A stretch of DNA of 64,000 bases from Stomatobaculum longum (GTDB lineage Bacteria > Bacillota > Clostridia > Lachnospirales > Lachnospiraceae): positions 186,001-250,000 of the forward strand of contig JH590863.1 of assembly GCA_000242235.1 (NCBI GenBank), written 5' to 3'. Below the pieces are notes generated by a model. The model had not been told where the DNA came from. It searched no databases and saw nothing but the letters and a program-made list of their open reading frames with translations. The position numbers and the translations under genes are program-made. Below are positions 51,481 through 59,316 of this stretch, in pieces (the stretch's first letter is position 1; each line of letters begins with the position of its first letter).

Positions 51481-52113
51481 GTGGCGTTTGATTTCAAGAA
51501 GGAATACAAAGAACTTTACATGCCGAAGAATAAGCCTAGCATCGTGACTGTACCAAGTATAAATTATATCGCCGTGCGAGGAACAGGAGATCCGAATCAG
51601 GAGGATGGTGAATATAAGCAGGCTATTGGATTGTTATATGGAATTGCCTTTACAATTAAGATGAGCAAGAAGGGCGACCATCGGATTGAAGGATACTTCG
51701 ATTATGTTGTTCCACCTCTGGAAGGATTCTGGTGGCAGGATGGCGTGGATGGAATTGACTATGCACACAAGGAAGATTTCTATTGGATTTCTGTGATCCG
51801 CCTTCCTGACTTTGTGACAGAGGATGATTTCCTATGGGCTGTTAATGAGGCCACGAAAAAGCAGGATTTCATTAAGGTTGAGTTCCTAACGGTAGAAGAA
51901 GGGTTATGCGTTCAGTGTATGCATTTTGGTTCTTATGATGATGAGCCTGCTACGGTTGCCATGATGCATGAGTTCATGGAACAGCAAGGTTATGAGCTGG
52001 ATATCACAGACAAGCGGCTGCATCATGAAATTTATCTGAGTGATGCAAGGAAGGTTGCTCCCGAGAAGCTGAAGACCGTGATCAGGCATCCGATTAAGGT
52101 AAAGGGGAGCTGA
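51481..52113 (+). CDS. GyrI-like small-molecule-binding domain protein
   Basis: A 210-residue protein of the GyrI-like (SOUL/AraC effector-binding) fold: PSINYIAVRGTGDPNQEDGE, AIGLLYGIAFTIKM, then YDYVVPPLEGFWWQDG-like sequence (here YFDYVVPPLEGFWWQ). Known relatives bind hydrophobic toxins or act as cyclopropanoid hydrolases. Start is GTG 51481, six bases after the VOC stop, with GGGAGGTAG overlapping that stop. Confidence 0.82.
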   Translation: MAFDFKKEYKELYMPKNKPSIVTVPSINYIAVRGTGDPNQEDGEYKQAIGLLYGIAFTIKMSKKGDHRIEGYFDYVVPPLEGFWWQDGVDGIDYAHKEDFYWISVIRLPDFVTEDDFLWAVNEATKKQDFIKVEFLTVEEGLCVQCMHFGSYDDEPATVAMMHEFMEQQGYELDITDKRLHHEIYLSDARKVAPEKLKTVIRHPIKVKGS

Positions 52114-52117
52114 TAAA

Positions 52118-52997
52118 ATGCATTTCATTGATGCAAAAGGGATTTTGACCGGCAGCGGCGGATACTATGGAATGAATATTTACCGGGGGTGTACTCACGG
52201 TTGTATTTACTGTGACAGTAGGAGCAGGTGTTATCAGTTCACGCATCCTTTTGAAGATATCGAGGTGAAGCAGAACGCACCGGAGCTCCTGGAAAAGGTG
52301 CTGAAGTCGAAAAGAAAAAAGTGCATGATTGGAACAGGCGCGATGTCAGATCCGTATATGCACTGTGAAGAGAACTTAAGTCTGACAGGGCGATGCCTGG
52401 AAATTTATTCTGGAAAATGGTTTTGGGGTTGCAATTCAGACAAAATCTGACCGTATACTTCGGGATATCAACTTGCTATCAGAGATTAACAGGTCTGCAA
52501 AATGCGTGGTGCAGATGACGCTTACAACCGCCGATGATGGCCTGTGTCGAATATTGGAGCCGAATGTCTGCAATACCAAGCGACGGATTGAAGTGCTGGA
52601 AGAAATGCGTAAGAATGGTATTCCAATGATTGTCTGGCTTACGCCGATTCTGCCTTTTATCAATGATACTGAGAATAACATCACAGTAATTCTGAATGAG
52701 TGTGTAAGAGTCGGGGTAAAGGGCATTATTGATTTCGGCATGGGGCTGACACTTCGGGAAGGAGACAGGGAATACTATTATGCAGCGCTTGACAAGTATT
52801 TTCCAGGAATGAAAGAATGCTACATTAAACGGTACGGGAATGCGTATGAACTGCCAAGCCCGAATGCAAAAAAATTGACAGGGATATTTCAGAGAATCTG
52901 TAAGGATAATGGAATTCTGTCAACTCCGGATGAGTGTTTCAGATTTATGCAGGAACTGCCTGACAAGTATCCGCAGATGAGTATATTTGATCTATAA
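52118..52997 (+). pseudogene. Radical SAM protein (SPL-like), frameshifted
   Basis: First frame: MHFIDAKGILTGSGGYYGMN, YRGCTHGCIYCDSRS with the radical SAM cysteines, and CMIGTGAMSDPYMHCEEN, breaking at about 52415. The second frame picks up ENGFGVAIQTKSDRILRDIN and continues through MIVWLTPILPFINDTENN to SIFDL at 52997. Joined length (about 290) fits small radical SAM proteins of the spore-photoproduct-lyase group. A single-base indel explains the break. Start ATG 52118 directly follows the GyrI-like gene. Confidence 0.75.
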
Positions 52998-53016
52998 AGC
53001 GAGAGAGGCTGATTAT

Positions 53017-53763
53017 ATGGAGTATATCAGGGTAACAAAGGACAATTTGGAAAAGGAACACATTTGCTGTGCGATTTCCAACAACAAGGATGTGCAGGTA
53101 TCTTCAAAGAAGGCTTGGCTGGCTGACCGGTTTGATGAAGGACTTGTTTTTCTGAAGAGTGTGGAGCGCGGCAAGTGCTTTATCGAATATATACCGGCGG
53201 AAAACGCTTGGATTCCGATAGAGGCGGATGGGTATATGTATATTGACTGTCTGTGGGTGTCCGGTTCTTTCAAGGGGCATGGATACGCTACAGATTTGTT
53301 AAATGCCTGCATCGAGGATAGTAAAGAAAAGGGGAAGAAGGGACTTTGCATTCTATGTGCTACAAAGAAAAAGCCGTTTTTGGCTGATCCGAAGTTCCTT
53401 AAGTACAAGGGTTTTATCGTGGGTGATGAAGCTGATAATGGTATTCAGCTTTGGTATCTGCCGTTTGAGGATGGTGCCGATATTCCGTCATTCAGAGAGT
53501 GTGCAAAGCATCCGCAAATTGATGAAGGCGGCTATGTTCTATATTACACGAGCCAGTGTCCATTCAATGCAAAGTATGTTCCGATCTTGGAGCAGGCAGC
53601 TGAAGAGAAAGGTATCCTATTCCGGGCGATTCATATAGAAAACAGAGATGAGGCGCAAAATGCTCCGACTCCGATTACGAATTATGCTTTGTTTCATGAT
53701 GGGGAATATGTTACGAATGAGCAGATGAGTGATAAGAAGTTCCTGAAACTTGTCAACGGATAG
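53017..53763 (+). CDS. GNAT acetyltransferase with YoaP C-terminal domain
   Basis: A 248-residue protein. Residues 1-150 form a GNAT acetyltransferase (IDCLWVSGSFKGHGYATDLL is the acetyl-CoA binding motif). The C-terminal part (YVLYYTSQCPFNAKYVPILE, then TNYALFHDGEYVTNEQMSD) is the thioredoxin-like YoaP domain found fused to GNATs in Firmicutes. Start ATG 53017, with GAGAGAGG upstream. Part of the co-directional run beginning with the WYL regulator. Confidence 0.85.
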   Translation: MEYIRVTKDNLEKEHICCAISNNKDVQVSSKKAWLADRFDEGLVFLKSVERGKCFIEYIPAENAWIPIEADGYMYIDCLWVSGSFKGHGYATDLLNACIEDSKEKGKKGLCILCATKKKPFLADPKFLKYKGFIVGDEADNGIQLWYLPFEDGADIPSFRECAKHPQIDEGGYVLYYTSQCPFNAKYVPILEQAAEEKGILFRAIHIENRDEAQNAPTPITNYALFHDGEYVTNEQMSDKKFLKLVNG

Positions 53764-53775
53764 GAGGAAAACGGT

Positions 53776-54102
53776 ATGGCATCAACGAAAGAGTATCTGG
53801 ATTTCGTCTTAGAGCAGCTGTCAGAACTTGATGAAGTTAGCTTTCGGGCGATGATGGGTGAATATATCCTTTATTATCGCGACAGAGTGTTCGGCGGCAT
53901 TTATGATGACAGGCTTCTGGTTAAGCCTGTTCCGGTGGCGGTGAAGCTGATGTCGGACGCATCAATGGAGTTTCCTTATGATGGGGCGAAAGAGATGATC
54001 CTGGTGGATGATGTTGATAACCGGGAATTCCTGTGTGAGCTGGTAGAGAGCATGTGGGAAGAACTGCCGGAGAAGAAAAGGAAGAATTCAAAGAAACTAT
54101 AG
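53776..54102 (+). CDS. TfoX N-terminal domain protein
   Basis: A 108-residue protein: KEYLDFVLEQLSELDEVSFR, MMGEYILYYRDRVFGGIYDD and FPYDGAKEMILVDDV match the TfoX/Sxy N-terminal domain. In Proteobacteria TfoX activates competence genes, but stand-alone domains in Firmicutes have no established role. AGGAGG sits before ATG 53776. Last gene of this run, before structured element copy 2. Confidence 0.85.
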   Translation: MASTKEYLDFVLEQLSELDEVSFRAMMGEYILYYRDRVFGGIYDDRLLVKPVPVAVKLMSDASMEFPYDGAKEMILVDDVDNREFLCELVESMWEELPEKKRKNSKKL

Positions 54103-54119
54103 GTTTCGTGGAAGAGGAT

Positions 54120-54372
54120 TCCAAAGGGGACAGCGTTCCTTTTGACACACGACTTTCACCGAAAGTCTAATGTTGTTATATCTTTATCCGAAAGTCGGCA
54201 GCAAAACAGCAGCGTGTGCCCCTTAGATGTACAGGCTGCTGTTTTGCATTGTTACGGGAAAAGGTCGCTTCCTAGTGGAAGTAGACGTTTGAACGGCACG
54301 AAAGGAATCGGCGAAGTGACAACGATCACGTCGCCGATTCCGTGCTGCTTGAGGATAGAGGTATACGAAAAT
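54120..54372. other. Structured intergenic element, copy 2
   Basis: Counterpart of 46810-47175. Stems in the same order are AAAGGGGAcagcgTTCCTTTT, GACTTTCaccGAAAGTC (about 54151-54167), GCAAAACAGCAGC/GCTGCTGTTTTGC around a GTGCCCC-containing loop, TCGCTTCC/GGAAG, and GGAATCGGCGA/TCGCCGATTCC enclosing GTGA/TCAC (about 54304-54342). Conserved unpaired words include TCTAATG, TTATATCTTTAT and GATAGAGGTATA. It is followed by the remnant of a sigma-gene 3' end, as copy 1 is by the complete gene. Confidence 0.55.
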
Positions 54373-54389
54373 CAAACAATGAGATTTTT

Positions 54390-54478
54390 ACCAATGAAGC
54401 TCCTTGCGGACACTGTGGAAAGCGGTTTTTTGCGATACCTTTTGCGCGGCTATTGCTCAAGTGAAAATGTGCGGCAGT
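54390..54478 (-). pseudogene. 3' remnant of a sigma-70-like gene
   Basis: Minus strand reads TAAHFHLSNSRAKGIAKNRF, equivalent to TTAHFHLSLSRARSTERTAL at the C-terminus of the gene at 47194. Only about 30 codons are left. Its position next to element copy 2 shows that gene end and element were duplicated as one unit. Confidence 0.55.
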
Positions 54479-54523
54479 ATCTTCCCTGTCGTGGAGAAGA
54501 TCACCGGCGATCATGGCCTCATA

Positions 54524-54939
54524 TCATATTTTATCCATCTGCACGAAATCCCGAAAGCGAATATGACGTACAGTACTGGTGATGAAATCAATATCATCAT
54601 TTGTGATCACGATTTTCTGACAAGAATTGTCCGGTTTTGCAAAAGCCCCAAATTCCCTTTCGTAGGCTTTCTCTTCAGCCACAGAATAGGCAACCTGAAT
54701 ATAGTATTGCTTATTACCCTTATTCGCCACGAAATCAATTTCCTGAGAACCACAGTGATATACCTGGAGATGATAGCCCATATAGAGGAGTTCGTTATAA
54801 ACGACATTCGCGAAGTTGTGGGTGAGATCGTAACGATTATTCATGATGCGGATGGAGTTTAAGGCCACATCTTTATCATACACTTTGAGATAGTATTCCA
54901 GTTCGCGTTTGGACTTGGCAGAATACCGCTGTCCTCGAT
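54524..54939 (-). pseudogene. DUF4143 ATPase, C-terminal fragment
   Basis: The minus strand encodes RYSAKSKRELEYYLKVYDKD, NFANVVYNELLYMGYHLQVY, EIDFVANKGNKQYYIQVAYS and ends VRHIRFRDFVQMDKI. This is the C-terminal nuclease-like half of an AAA_14/DUF4143 protein, a different subfamily from the complete one at 1096. The ATPase half is missing; the fragment is cut at 54940 exactly where a short inverted-repeat element begins. Confidence 0.65.
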
Positions 54940-55023
54940 CCTACTGGACATTTTAGCGCATGAAGCTGATTCCGTCCAATACTACTGGATAATTATATTA
55001 TGGATAGAAAATTGTCCAGTAGG
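54940..55023. repeat. 84-bp element with 15-16 bp terminal inverted repeats
   Basis: CCTACTGGACATTTT at 54940-54954 is matched by its near-perfect reverse complement AAAATTGTCCAGTAGG at 55008-55023. Inside is a smaller palindromic word TCCAATACTACTGGA. Its left end truncates the DUF4143 fragment, so it behaves like a small insertion (MITE-like) or the joined ends of a deleted IS. No target duplication was clear. Confidence 0.45.
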
Positions 55024-55052
55024 CTTGACTCCCAGCACCAAAGCACAGATCG

Positions 55053-55700
55053 ATGACCAGGGGCCACAAATGTGATTATAAAAAGCAGATCCGTGAAGAG
55101 ACGCTTGATGCGGCGGTTGTTGAGGTGATCACGAAGCTGGTAGCTAATCCGAGATTTGCCTCACTGATGCAGGAAAAGATAAATATGAAGGTGGATACCG
55201 AGGCCATTGATCAGGAGATAAAAGCTCTGGAGAAACAGCTAAAACAGTCCTATGCTGTGAAACGTAAAACCTTGGAAGAGATCGAGATGCTGTACCCGGA
55301 CGAAAAGCATTATAAGCGCCGCGAGGCAGACCTGGACGATCGGTTATACCGTATGTATGATAAGATTGATGAGCAGGAACAGAGCCTGATTGATGCAAAG
55401 GCAAAACGGCAGGCAATCGAGTCCTAGAAAGTAAGCGGGGACAATATCTATAAGATTCTGATGTATTTTGATAGACTGTATGCTTTGATGAGTGAAGAAG
55501 AAAAACGTAAGCTCATGGAAACACTGATCGAGGAGATACAGATCTATGAGGATCGTCAGCCCAATGGACAATGGCTGAAGTCCATTACCTTCCGGTTGCC
55601 AATTATTGATCATGATATGAAATTACCAGTGGGAAATGGTTTGGACAATGAAGAGCATGTGGAGACGGTATGTTTGATGTCAAGGGTCGAAGGAAAATAG
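55053..55700 (+). pseudogene. Large serine recombinase, C-terminal remnant with nonsense codon
   Basis: Begins inside the zinc-ribbon region (KCDYKKQIREETLDAAVVEV), followed by a coiled-coil (EIKALEKQLKQSYAVKRKTL), an in-frame TAG at 55425, then SGDNIYKILMYFDRLYALMS, EEKRKLMETLIEEIQIYED and the end HVETVCLMSRVEGK at 55698-55700. The catalytic N-terminal domain is absent. The last 15 codons are the same sequence as the rlmD 3' end, i.e. the recombinase gene ends inside an attachment site, as in elements that integrate at such targets. Confidence 0.8.
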
Positions 55701-55790
55701 CCTAGAAAGCCCAATAATACTGCGGCTTTTGGGCTATCAAGCAAATTTGGCATCGGGCAGACAAAATGCTCTGTAGCAACTGATCCAAAG
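55656..55790. repeat. Attachment-site repeat, copy C
   Basis: Identical to copy A (36261) over 29 bp and similar for about 100 bp more (ATACTGCGGCTTTTGGG, CAAATTTGGCATCGGGC, GATCCAAAGGCA). It overlaps the 3' end of the recombinase remnant and defines the outer right border of the mosaic whose left border is rlmD. Confidence 0.75.
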
Positions 55791-55927
55791 GCAGTTGGGG
55801 ACAAAGTGTGAGAGTTGAGTTGCCACGATAGATGTTACTATGTTGAGTTGTCGAGTTAGATGTTGAGAAGTTTTGGCTGTGAGACAGATGTCAGAACGGC
55901 AACTCGATGTTTGGAGAGTTGAAATTT

Positions 55928-56494
55928 ATGGAAAAAGAATTATCAGAAATGACTTTAGAAGAACTATGGGAGCTGTTTCCAATCTTTCTTGTCGAGCATA
56001 TTGATAAGTGGGCAGATGACTACAAAGAGATTGAAATTTTGCTGCAGAATCTGTTCGCAGGCTTTCCCATTCATAGAATCAGCCACATCGGAAGCACAAC
56101 GATTAAAGGGATATGGGCAAAGAATATTGTTGATGTGCTGGTCGAAATACCTGAGAGCAATAGCTTGAAAGATATGGCAAGGATATTGGAACAGAACGGC
56201 TTTACCATCATGTCCGCTAGAGTAGACCGGATTTCCCTTAATAAGGGATATACTAAAAATGGATTTGCGGACAAGGTGTATCATATCCATCTGCGATATG
56301 CCGGAGACAATGATGAACTATACTTCCGCGATTATTTAAATGACCATCCTGAAGTGGCAAAAGAATATGAAATATTGAAGCTCCAGCTCTGGAAACAATA
56401 TGAACATAATCGAGATGCTTATACAAATGCAAAGACAGATTTCATATCTAGATGGACGGCTGAAGCAAGAAAGGAATATAGAGGCCGATATTGA
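55928..56494 (+). CDS. GrpB family protein (nucleotidyltransferase fold)
   Basis: A 188-residue GrpB/UPF0157-type protein: IHRISHIGSTTIKGIWAKNI and VDVLVEIPESNSL contain the GS and acidic residues of a nucleotidyltransferase-like active site; ADKVYHIHLRYAGDNDELYF and FRDYLNDHPEVAKEYEILKL are family marks. Start ATG 55928 with GGAGAG upstream. Role unknown; members often lie in accessory DNA and some resemble CoaE-associated domains. Confidence 0.85.
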   Translation: MEKELSEMTLEELWELFPIFLVEHIDKWADDYKEIEILLQNLFAGFPIHRISHIGSTTIKGIWAKNIVDVLVEIPESNSLKDMARILEQNGFTIMSARVDRISLNKGYTKNGFADKVYHIHLRYAGDNDELYFRDYLNDHPEVAKEYEILKLQLWKQYEHNRDAYTNAKTDFISRWTAEARKEYRGRY

Positions 56495-56563
56495 CAAATT
56501 CACTTATTACAAAAAAGATCAAGACCCCCACACTGCCCTTATCGGTAGTAAGGGCTCCTTGCT

Positions 56564-56770
56564 TTATGCTTCGAGATCGATTGTGATGCCGGACTTGAAT
56601 TCCACGGTGAAGTGCTTGGCAAAGATGGTGATCTTCATGATGAGCTTTTTGACCAGAGCCTCATCAAACTCTGTGACTTCGCTTTCCTGACCGGCGATAA
56701 AGTCCTGCAGCGCTCTGATTCGCTTCATGGCTTCCTTGCGGCGGGGCTGTCGAAGGCAACCTTTTCTTTT
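56564..56770 (-). pseudogene. Serine recombinase C-terminal remnant
   Basis: The minus strand reads RRKEAMKRIRALQDFIAGQE, EVTEFDEALVKKLIMKITIF and KHFTVEFKSGITIDLEA before TAA at 56566-56564. This is the standard C-terminus of a second kind of transposon-type serine recombinase. Everything upstream of about 56770 is lost or frameshifted. It lies between GrpB and GNAT genes and faces them. Confidence 0.65.
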
Positions 56771-56870
56771 TGTTCTCGGGTTGGGAGATCTCGTCGCGAT
56801 GGTATTGTAGTCCTGTTTGTTGTATCATTAATATATAATAGAAAAAATAGAGTAGGTTGGGATAAATCGT

Positions 56871-57353
56871 ATGCTTAGATTAGAAAAGATCAATGGAAAA
56901 AATGTATGGGATATTTTAAAGCTTAGAGTATCTGACGATCAGAAAAACTTCGTTGCTTCCAATGATATCAGTATTATTGAAGCTTACACTATGATTAGCG
57001 GAAATGGCTATGCTTTTCCGTTTGCTGTATATAACGCTGGTGTACCTGTGGAATTTTTGATGATAGGATTTGGGGTCAATGACTGCTGGGATGACGCACC
57101 TAAGATAGCTCAAGGAAATTATAATCTGTGGCGGCTTATGATAGACAGAAATTATCAGGGGAAAGGGTTTGGCAGGAAGGCAATTCAGCTTGCCCTGAAC
57201 TTTATAAAGACTTTTCCTTGCGGAGCAGCAGAATATTGTTGGCTATCATATGAGCCTGAAAATGATGTCGCTCGCCAACTGTATAGCTCGTTTGGCTTTG
57301 TTGAAACAGGTGATAAGGACGGAGAAGAGATCATTGCCGCTTTAAAGCTGTAG
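56871..57353 (+). CDS. GNAT family N-acetyltransferase
   Basis: A 160-residue acetyltransferase: NLWRLMIDRNYQGKGFGRKA is the acetyl-CoA motif and CWLSYEPENDVARQLYSSFG the C-terminal motif, resembling spermine/spermidine-type GNATs (PaiA/BltD-like). Upstream ATG 56871 has a weak ribosome site. AT-rich like its neighbours. Substrate unknown. Confidence 0.87.
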   Translation: MLRLEKINGKNVWDILKLRVSDDQKNFVASNDISIIEAYTMISGNGYAFPFAVYNAGVPVEFLMIGFGVNDCWDDAPKIAQGNYNLWRLMIDRNYQGKGFGRKAIQLALNFIKTFPCGAAEYCWLSYEPENDVARQLYSSFGFVETGDKDGEEIIAALKL

Positions 57354-57370
57354 CGCAAAACAAAAAGTAA

Positions 57371-57601
57371 GTTCACGGAAGAATAATACAAGAGAATGTA
57401 ACAAGCTTTGCCGGCAAATCTATTTCTCTGCGGGAGTTTATGGATGTGTATGGAAATGCAGAATTTGAAATCATGACCGAGGGCTATTTCGGCAATACGA
57501 CGACCTATAGCGGGTGGCTCTGGGAAGCAGAAAAAGCACCGGTATCCGCAATTTTGTATCTTGGGAATCGCGGGGATCGGATTTATCGAATCGAGGAATA
57601 G
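57371..57601 (+). pseudogene. Coding remnant, unrecognised
   Basis: A coherent start-less frame: SFAGKSISLREFMDVYGNAE, FEIMTEGYFGNTTTYSGWLW and YLGNRGDRIYRIEE before TAG 57599. Looks like the end of a small protein whose first part is lost. Family not recognised. Confidence 0.35.
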
Positions 57602-57637
57602 GTACTCATTTGGTCTTTGTGAGGGAGGTGAAGAACT

Positions 57638-58801
57638 GTGAACCAGGACCCGTTTCAAGAATATATGCGGGATTCCGAGTCGGGCAAACGTGAAAAAGGC
57701 TATGCATGGCGGATAGGAATCGGTCTTCAGGCAGTAGACGGACTAAAAATCTCCGACTATTTGTTGCATACGGCTGCTCGGAATATTGAAGGAGAGATAT
57801 CCTTTCAAGAGGCCAAGGCCCTGTTACAGAGCTACTATGAAGAGCATCCTTCGCGTAACTTCGAAGATCGTACCGAGGAGGCGGATAAGGTTTCTGTCAG
57901 AATTGCGGAACTTCTTTCGGAAAAGGCGTTCAGTTTCACACCGCAGGAATACATTTCAATCCATCGAAAATTATTTGCTGGGATTTATTCTCATGCGGGG
58001 CGCCTCAGGGACTATAACATTACCAAACAGGAATGGGTTCTTGATGGTGCAAGCGTTCTTTACGGCAGTGTAACAGAACTGAGAGTAACCTTGGACTATG
58101 ATTTTTCCGAAGAAAGAAACTTCTCATACAAGGGGCTGTCGATGGATGAGATGATTCGCCATCTCGCGGGATTTCTTTCGAGACTTTGGCAAATTCATAT
58201 ATTCGGAGAGGGAAATACCAGGGTGACAGCGGTATTTTTTATCAAATATCTGAGTACCTTAGGGTTTGAGGTTACGAACGACGTTTTTGCCGAAAATGCT
58301 TGGTATTTTCGTAATGCACTTGTCCGGGCAAATTATAACGATCTAAAAAAAGGAATTCATGAGACGACAGCATTTCTGGAACTCTTTCTGCGCAATCTCT
58401 TGTTGAATGAGCATCACCCGCTTCGGAACCGGACCTTGCATATCAGTTGGTCAAACGACGAGGCAATGAAACCGGACATTGGGACGAAAAAACCGGACAT
58501 TGGGGAAGTAAAACCGGACATTGAATCGGAAAGACCGGATATTGACGAGAAAAAACCGGACATTGGAGCAGCGAAACCGGACATTATGGCCGAGTTCTTG
58601 CCAAAAACAGCCGGAAACATACGGAAACTTAGGGAAGCATTCCCGGAGGGAGCGGTTTTCGGACGAACAGAAGTCATGAAGGTGCTTGGTTTAAAAGCTT
58701 CCGGAGCGTCCGAACTTCTGATGAAAATGCGAAAGAGCGGCATTGTTGAAGCGGTCAGCGGTCAGGGGAAAGGAAAGTATCGCTTCATTCTGTTTTCTTG
58801 A
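57638..58801 (+). CDS. Fic domain protein with KPDI repeats and winged helix
   Basis: A 387-residue Fic protein, which would transfer AMP or another nucleotide to a target. The active loop reads HIFGEGNTR (near residue 188), matching HxFx(E/D)GNxR. An inhibitory-helix-like segment ARNIEGEIS lies near residue 48, but the usual Ser/Thr is Ala. After the Fic core come six 7-residue repeats (KPDIGTK, KPDIGEV, KPDIESE, RPDIDEK, KPDIGAA, KPDIMAE) and then a winged-helix domain (FGRTEVMKVLGLKASGASEL). Start is GTG 57638 behind GGGAGGTGAAG. Architecture is that of Fic proteins with DNA-binding ends. Confidence 0.88.
   Translation: MNQDPFQEYMRDSESGKREKGYAWRIGIGLQAVDGLKISDYLLHTAARNIEGEISFQEAKALLQSYYEEHPSRNFEDRTEEADKVSVRIAELLSEKAFSFTPQEYISIHRKLFAGIYSHAGRLRDYNITKQEWVLDGASVLYGSVTELRVTLDYDFSEERNFSYKGLSMDEMIRHLAGFLSRLWQIHIFGEGNTRVTAVFFIKYLSTLGFEVTNDVFAENAWYFRNALVRANYNDLKKGIHETTAFLELFLRNLLLNEHHPLRNRTLHISWSNDEAMKPDIGTKKPDIGEVKPDIESERPDIDEKKPDIGAAKPDIMAEFLPKTAGNIRKLREAFPEGAVFGRTEVMKVLGLKASGASELLMKMRKSGIVEAVSGQGKGKYRFILFS
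58469..58594 (+). repeat. Six 21-bp in-frame tandem repeats inside the Fic gene
   Basis: Each unit begins AAACCGGACATTG and encodes KPDI plus three variable residues. Copies 3 and 4 are the most diverged. Being a multiple of three, copy-number changes would alter linker length without breaking the gene. Confidence 0.8.
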
Positions 58802-58843
58802 ATCATGCGGTAAACTATACGCTCGCTTGGGATATCGACGCCT

Positions 58844-59035
58844 TCAGATTTCCTGATTCAGAGTCATGGCGCTTTGAGGCGTCTGTAAGCCGGAACCGAG
58901 ATCCGGATTTCCAATCCGTGTAGCCCACCCCCAGGTATACAGAGTGTTCTTTGGGATTTCCCAGTTCTCTCGCCGCCTTCGCCTGACCGATTTCCCTGGC
59001 AAGCTTGACAGCCTGAACTTTGAATTCGTGATCAT
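58844..59035 (-). pseudogene. IS3-type transposase OrfA remnant
   Basis: Minus strand: KFRLSSLPGKSVRRRRRENW in one part, then IPKNTLYTWGWATRIGNPDL and SAMTLNQEI. The E.GIPKNTLY.W word is the helix-turn-helix of IS3-family OrfA; the N-terminal part is frameshifted (EFKVQAVKLAREIG expected). No terminal repeats or OrfB remain. Confidence 0.55.
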
Positions 59036-59089
59036 ATCACAAGACAGGGCTCTGTCTATTATTCAGACCGGTCTCAGTTCCTTGTAGCA

Positions 59090-59287
59090 TTGCCTAATTT
59101 GAACTACGAGCAGATGCAGGAGGACGAAACTCCGTCAGATAAAGTAGCAGATCGAGTGGCAGATATGATCGGACTGAAAGGCGCGATGACGAGAAGACTT
59201 CTGAATGATCTTGTGGATAAGGGATTGTGGAATAAAGTGACACAGACTAACAGAAGGCGTTATTTGAAGGTTCCCTTAGATAAATAA
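59090..59287 (+). pseudogene. C-terminal helix-turn-helix fragment
   Basis: A 65-codon stretch without a ribosome site: LNYEQMQEDETPSDKVADRV, MIGLKGAMTRRLLNDLVDKG and NRRRYLKVPLDK. The end resembles the winged-helix tail of Fic or ATP-binding HTH proteins. It is probably the 3' end of a gene disrupted by the IS remnant just upstream. Confidence 0.4.
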
Positions 59288-59316
59288 ATACCTATCTGTA
59301 AGGAAGTAAAATCAGA

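Noticed and set aside
58469-58594. Regularly spaced 21-bp repeats that could suggest a CRISPR-like array
   Set aside because: Units abut without spacers, stay in frame and encode KPDI heptads within a Fic gene.
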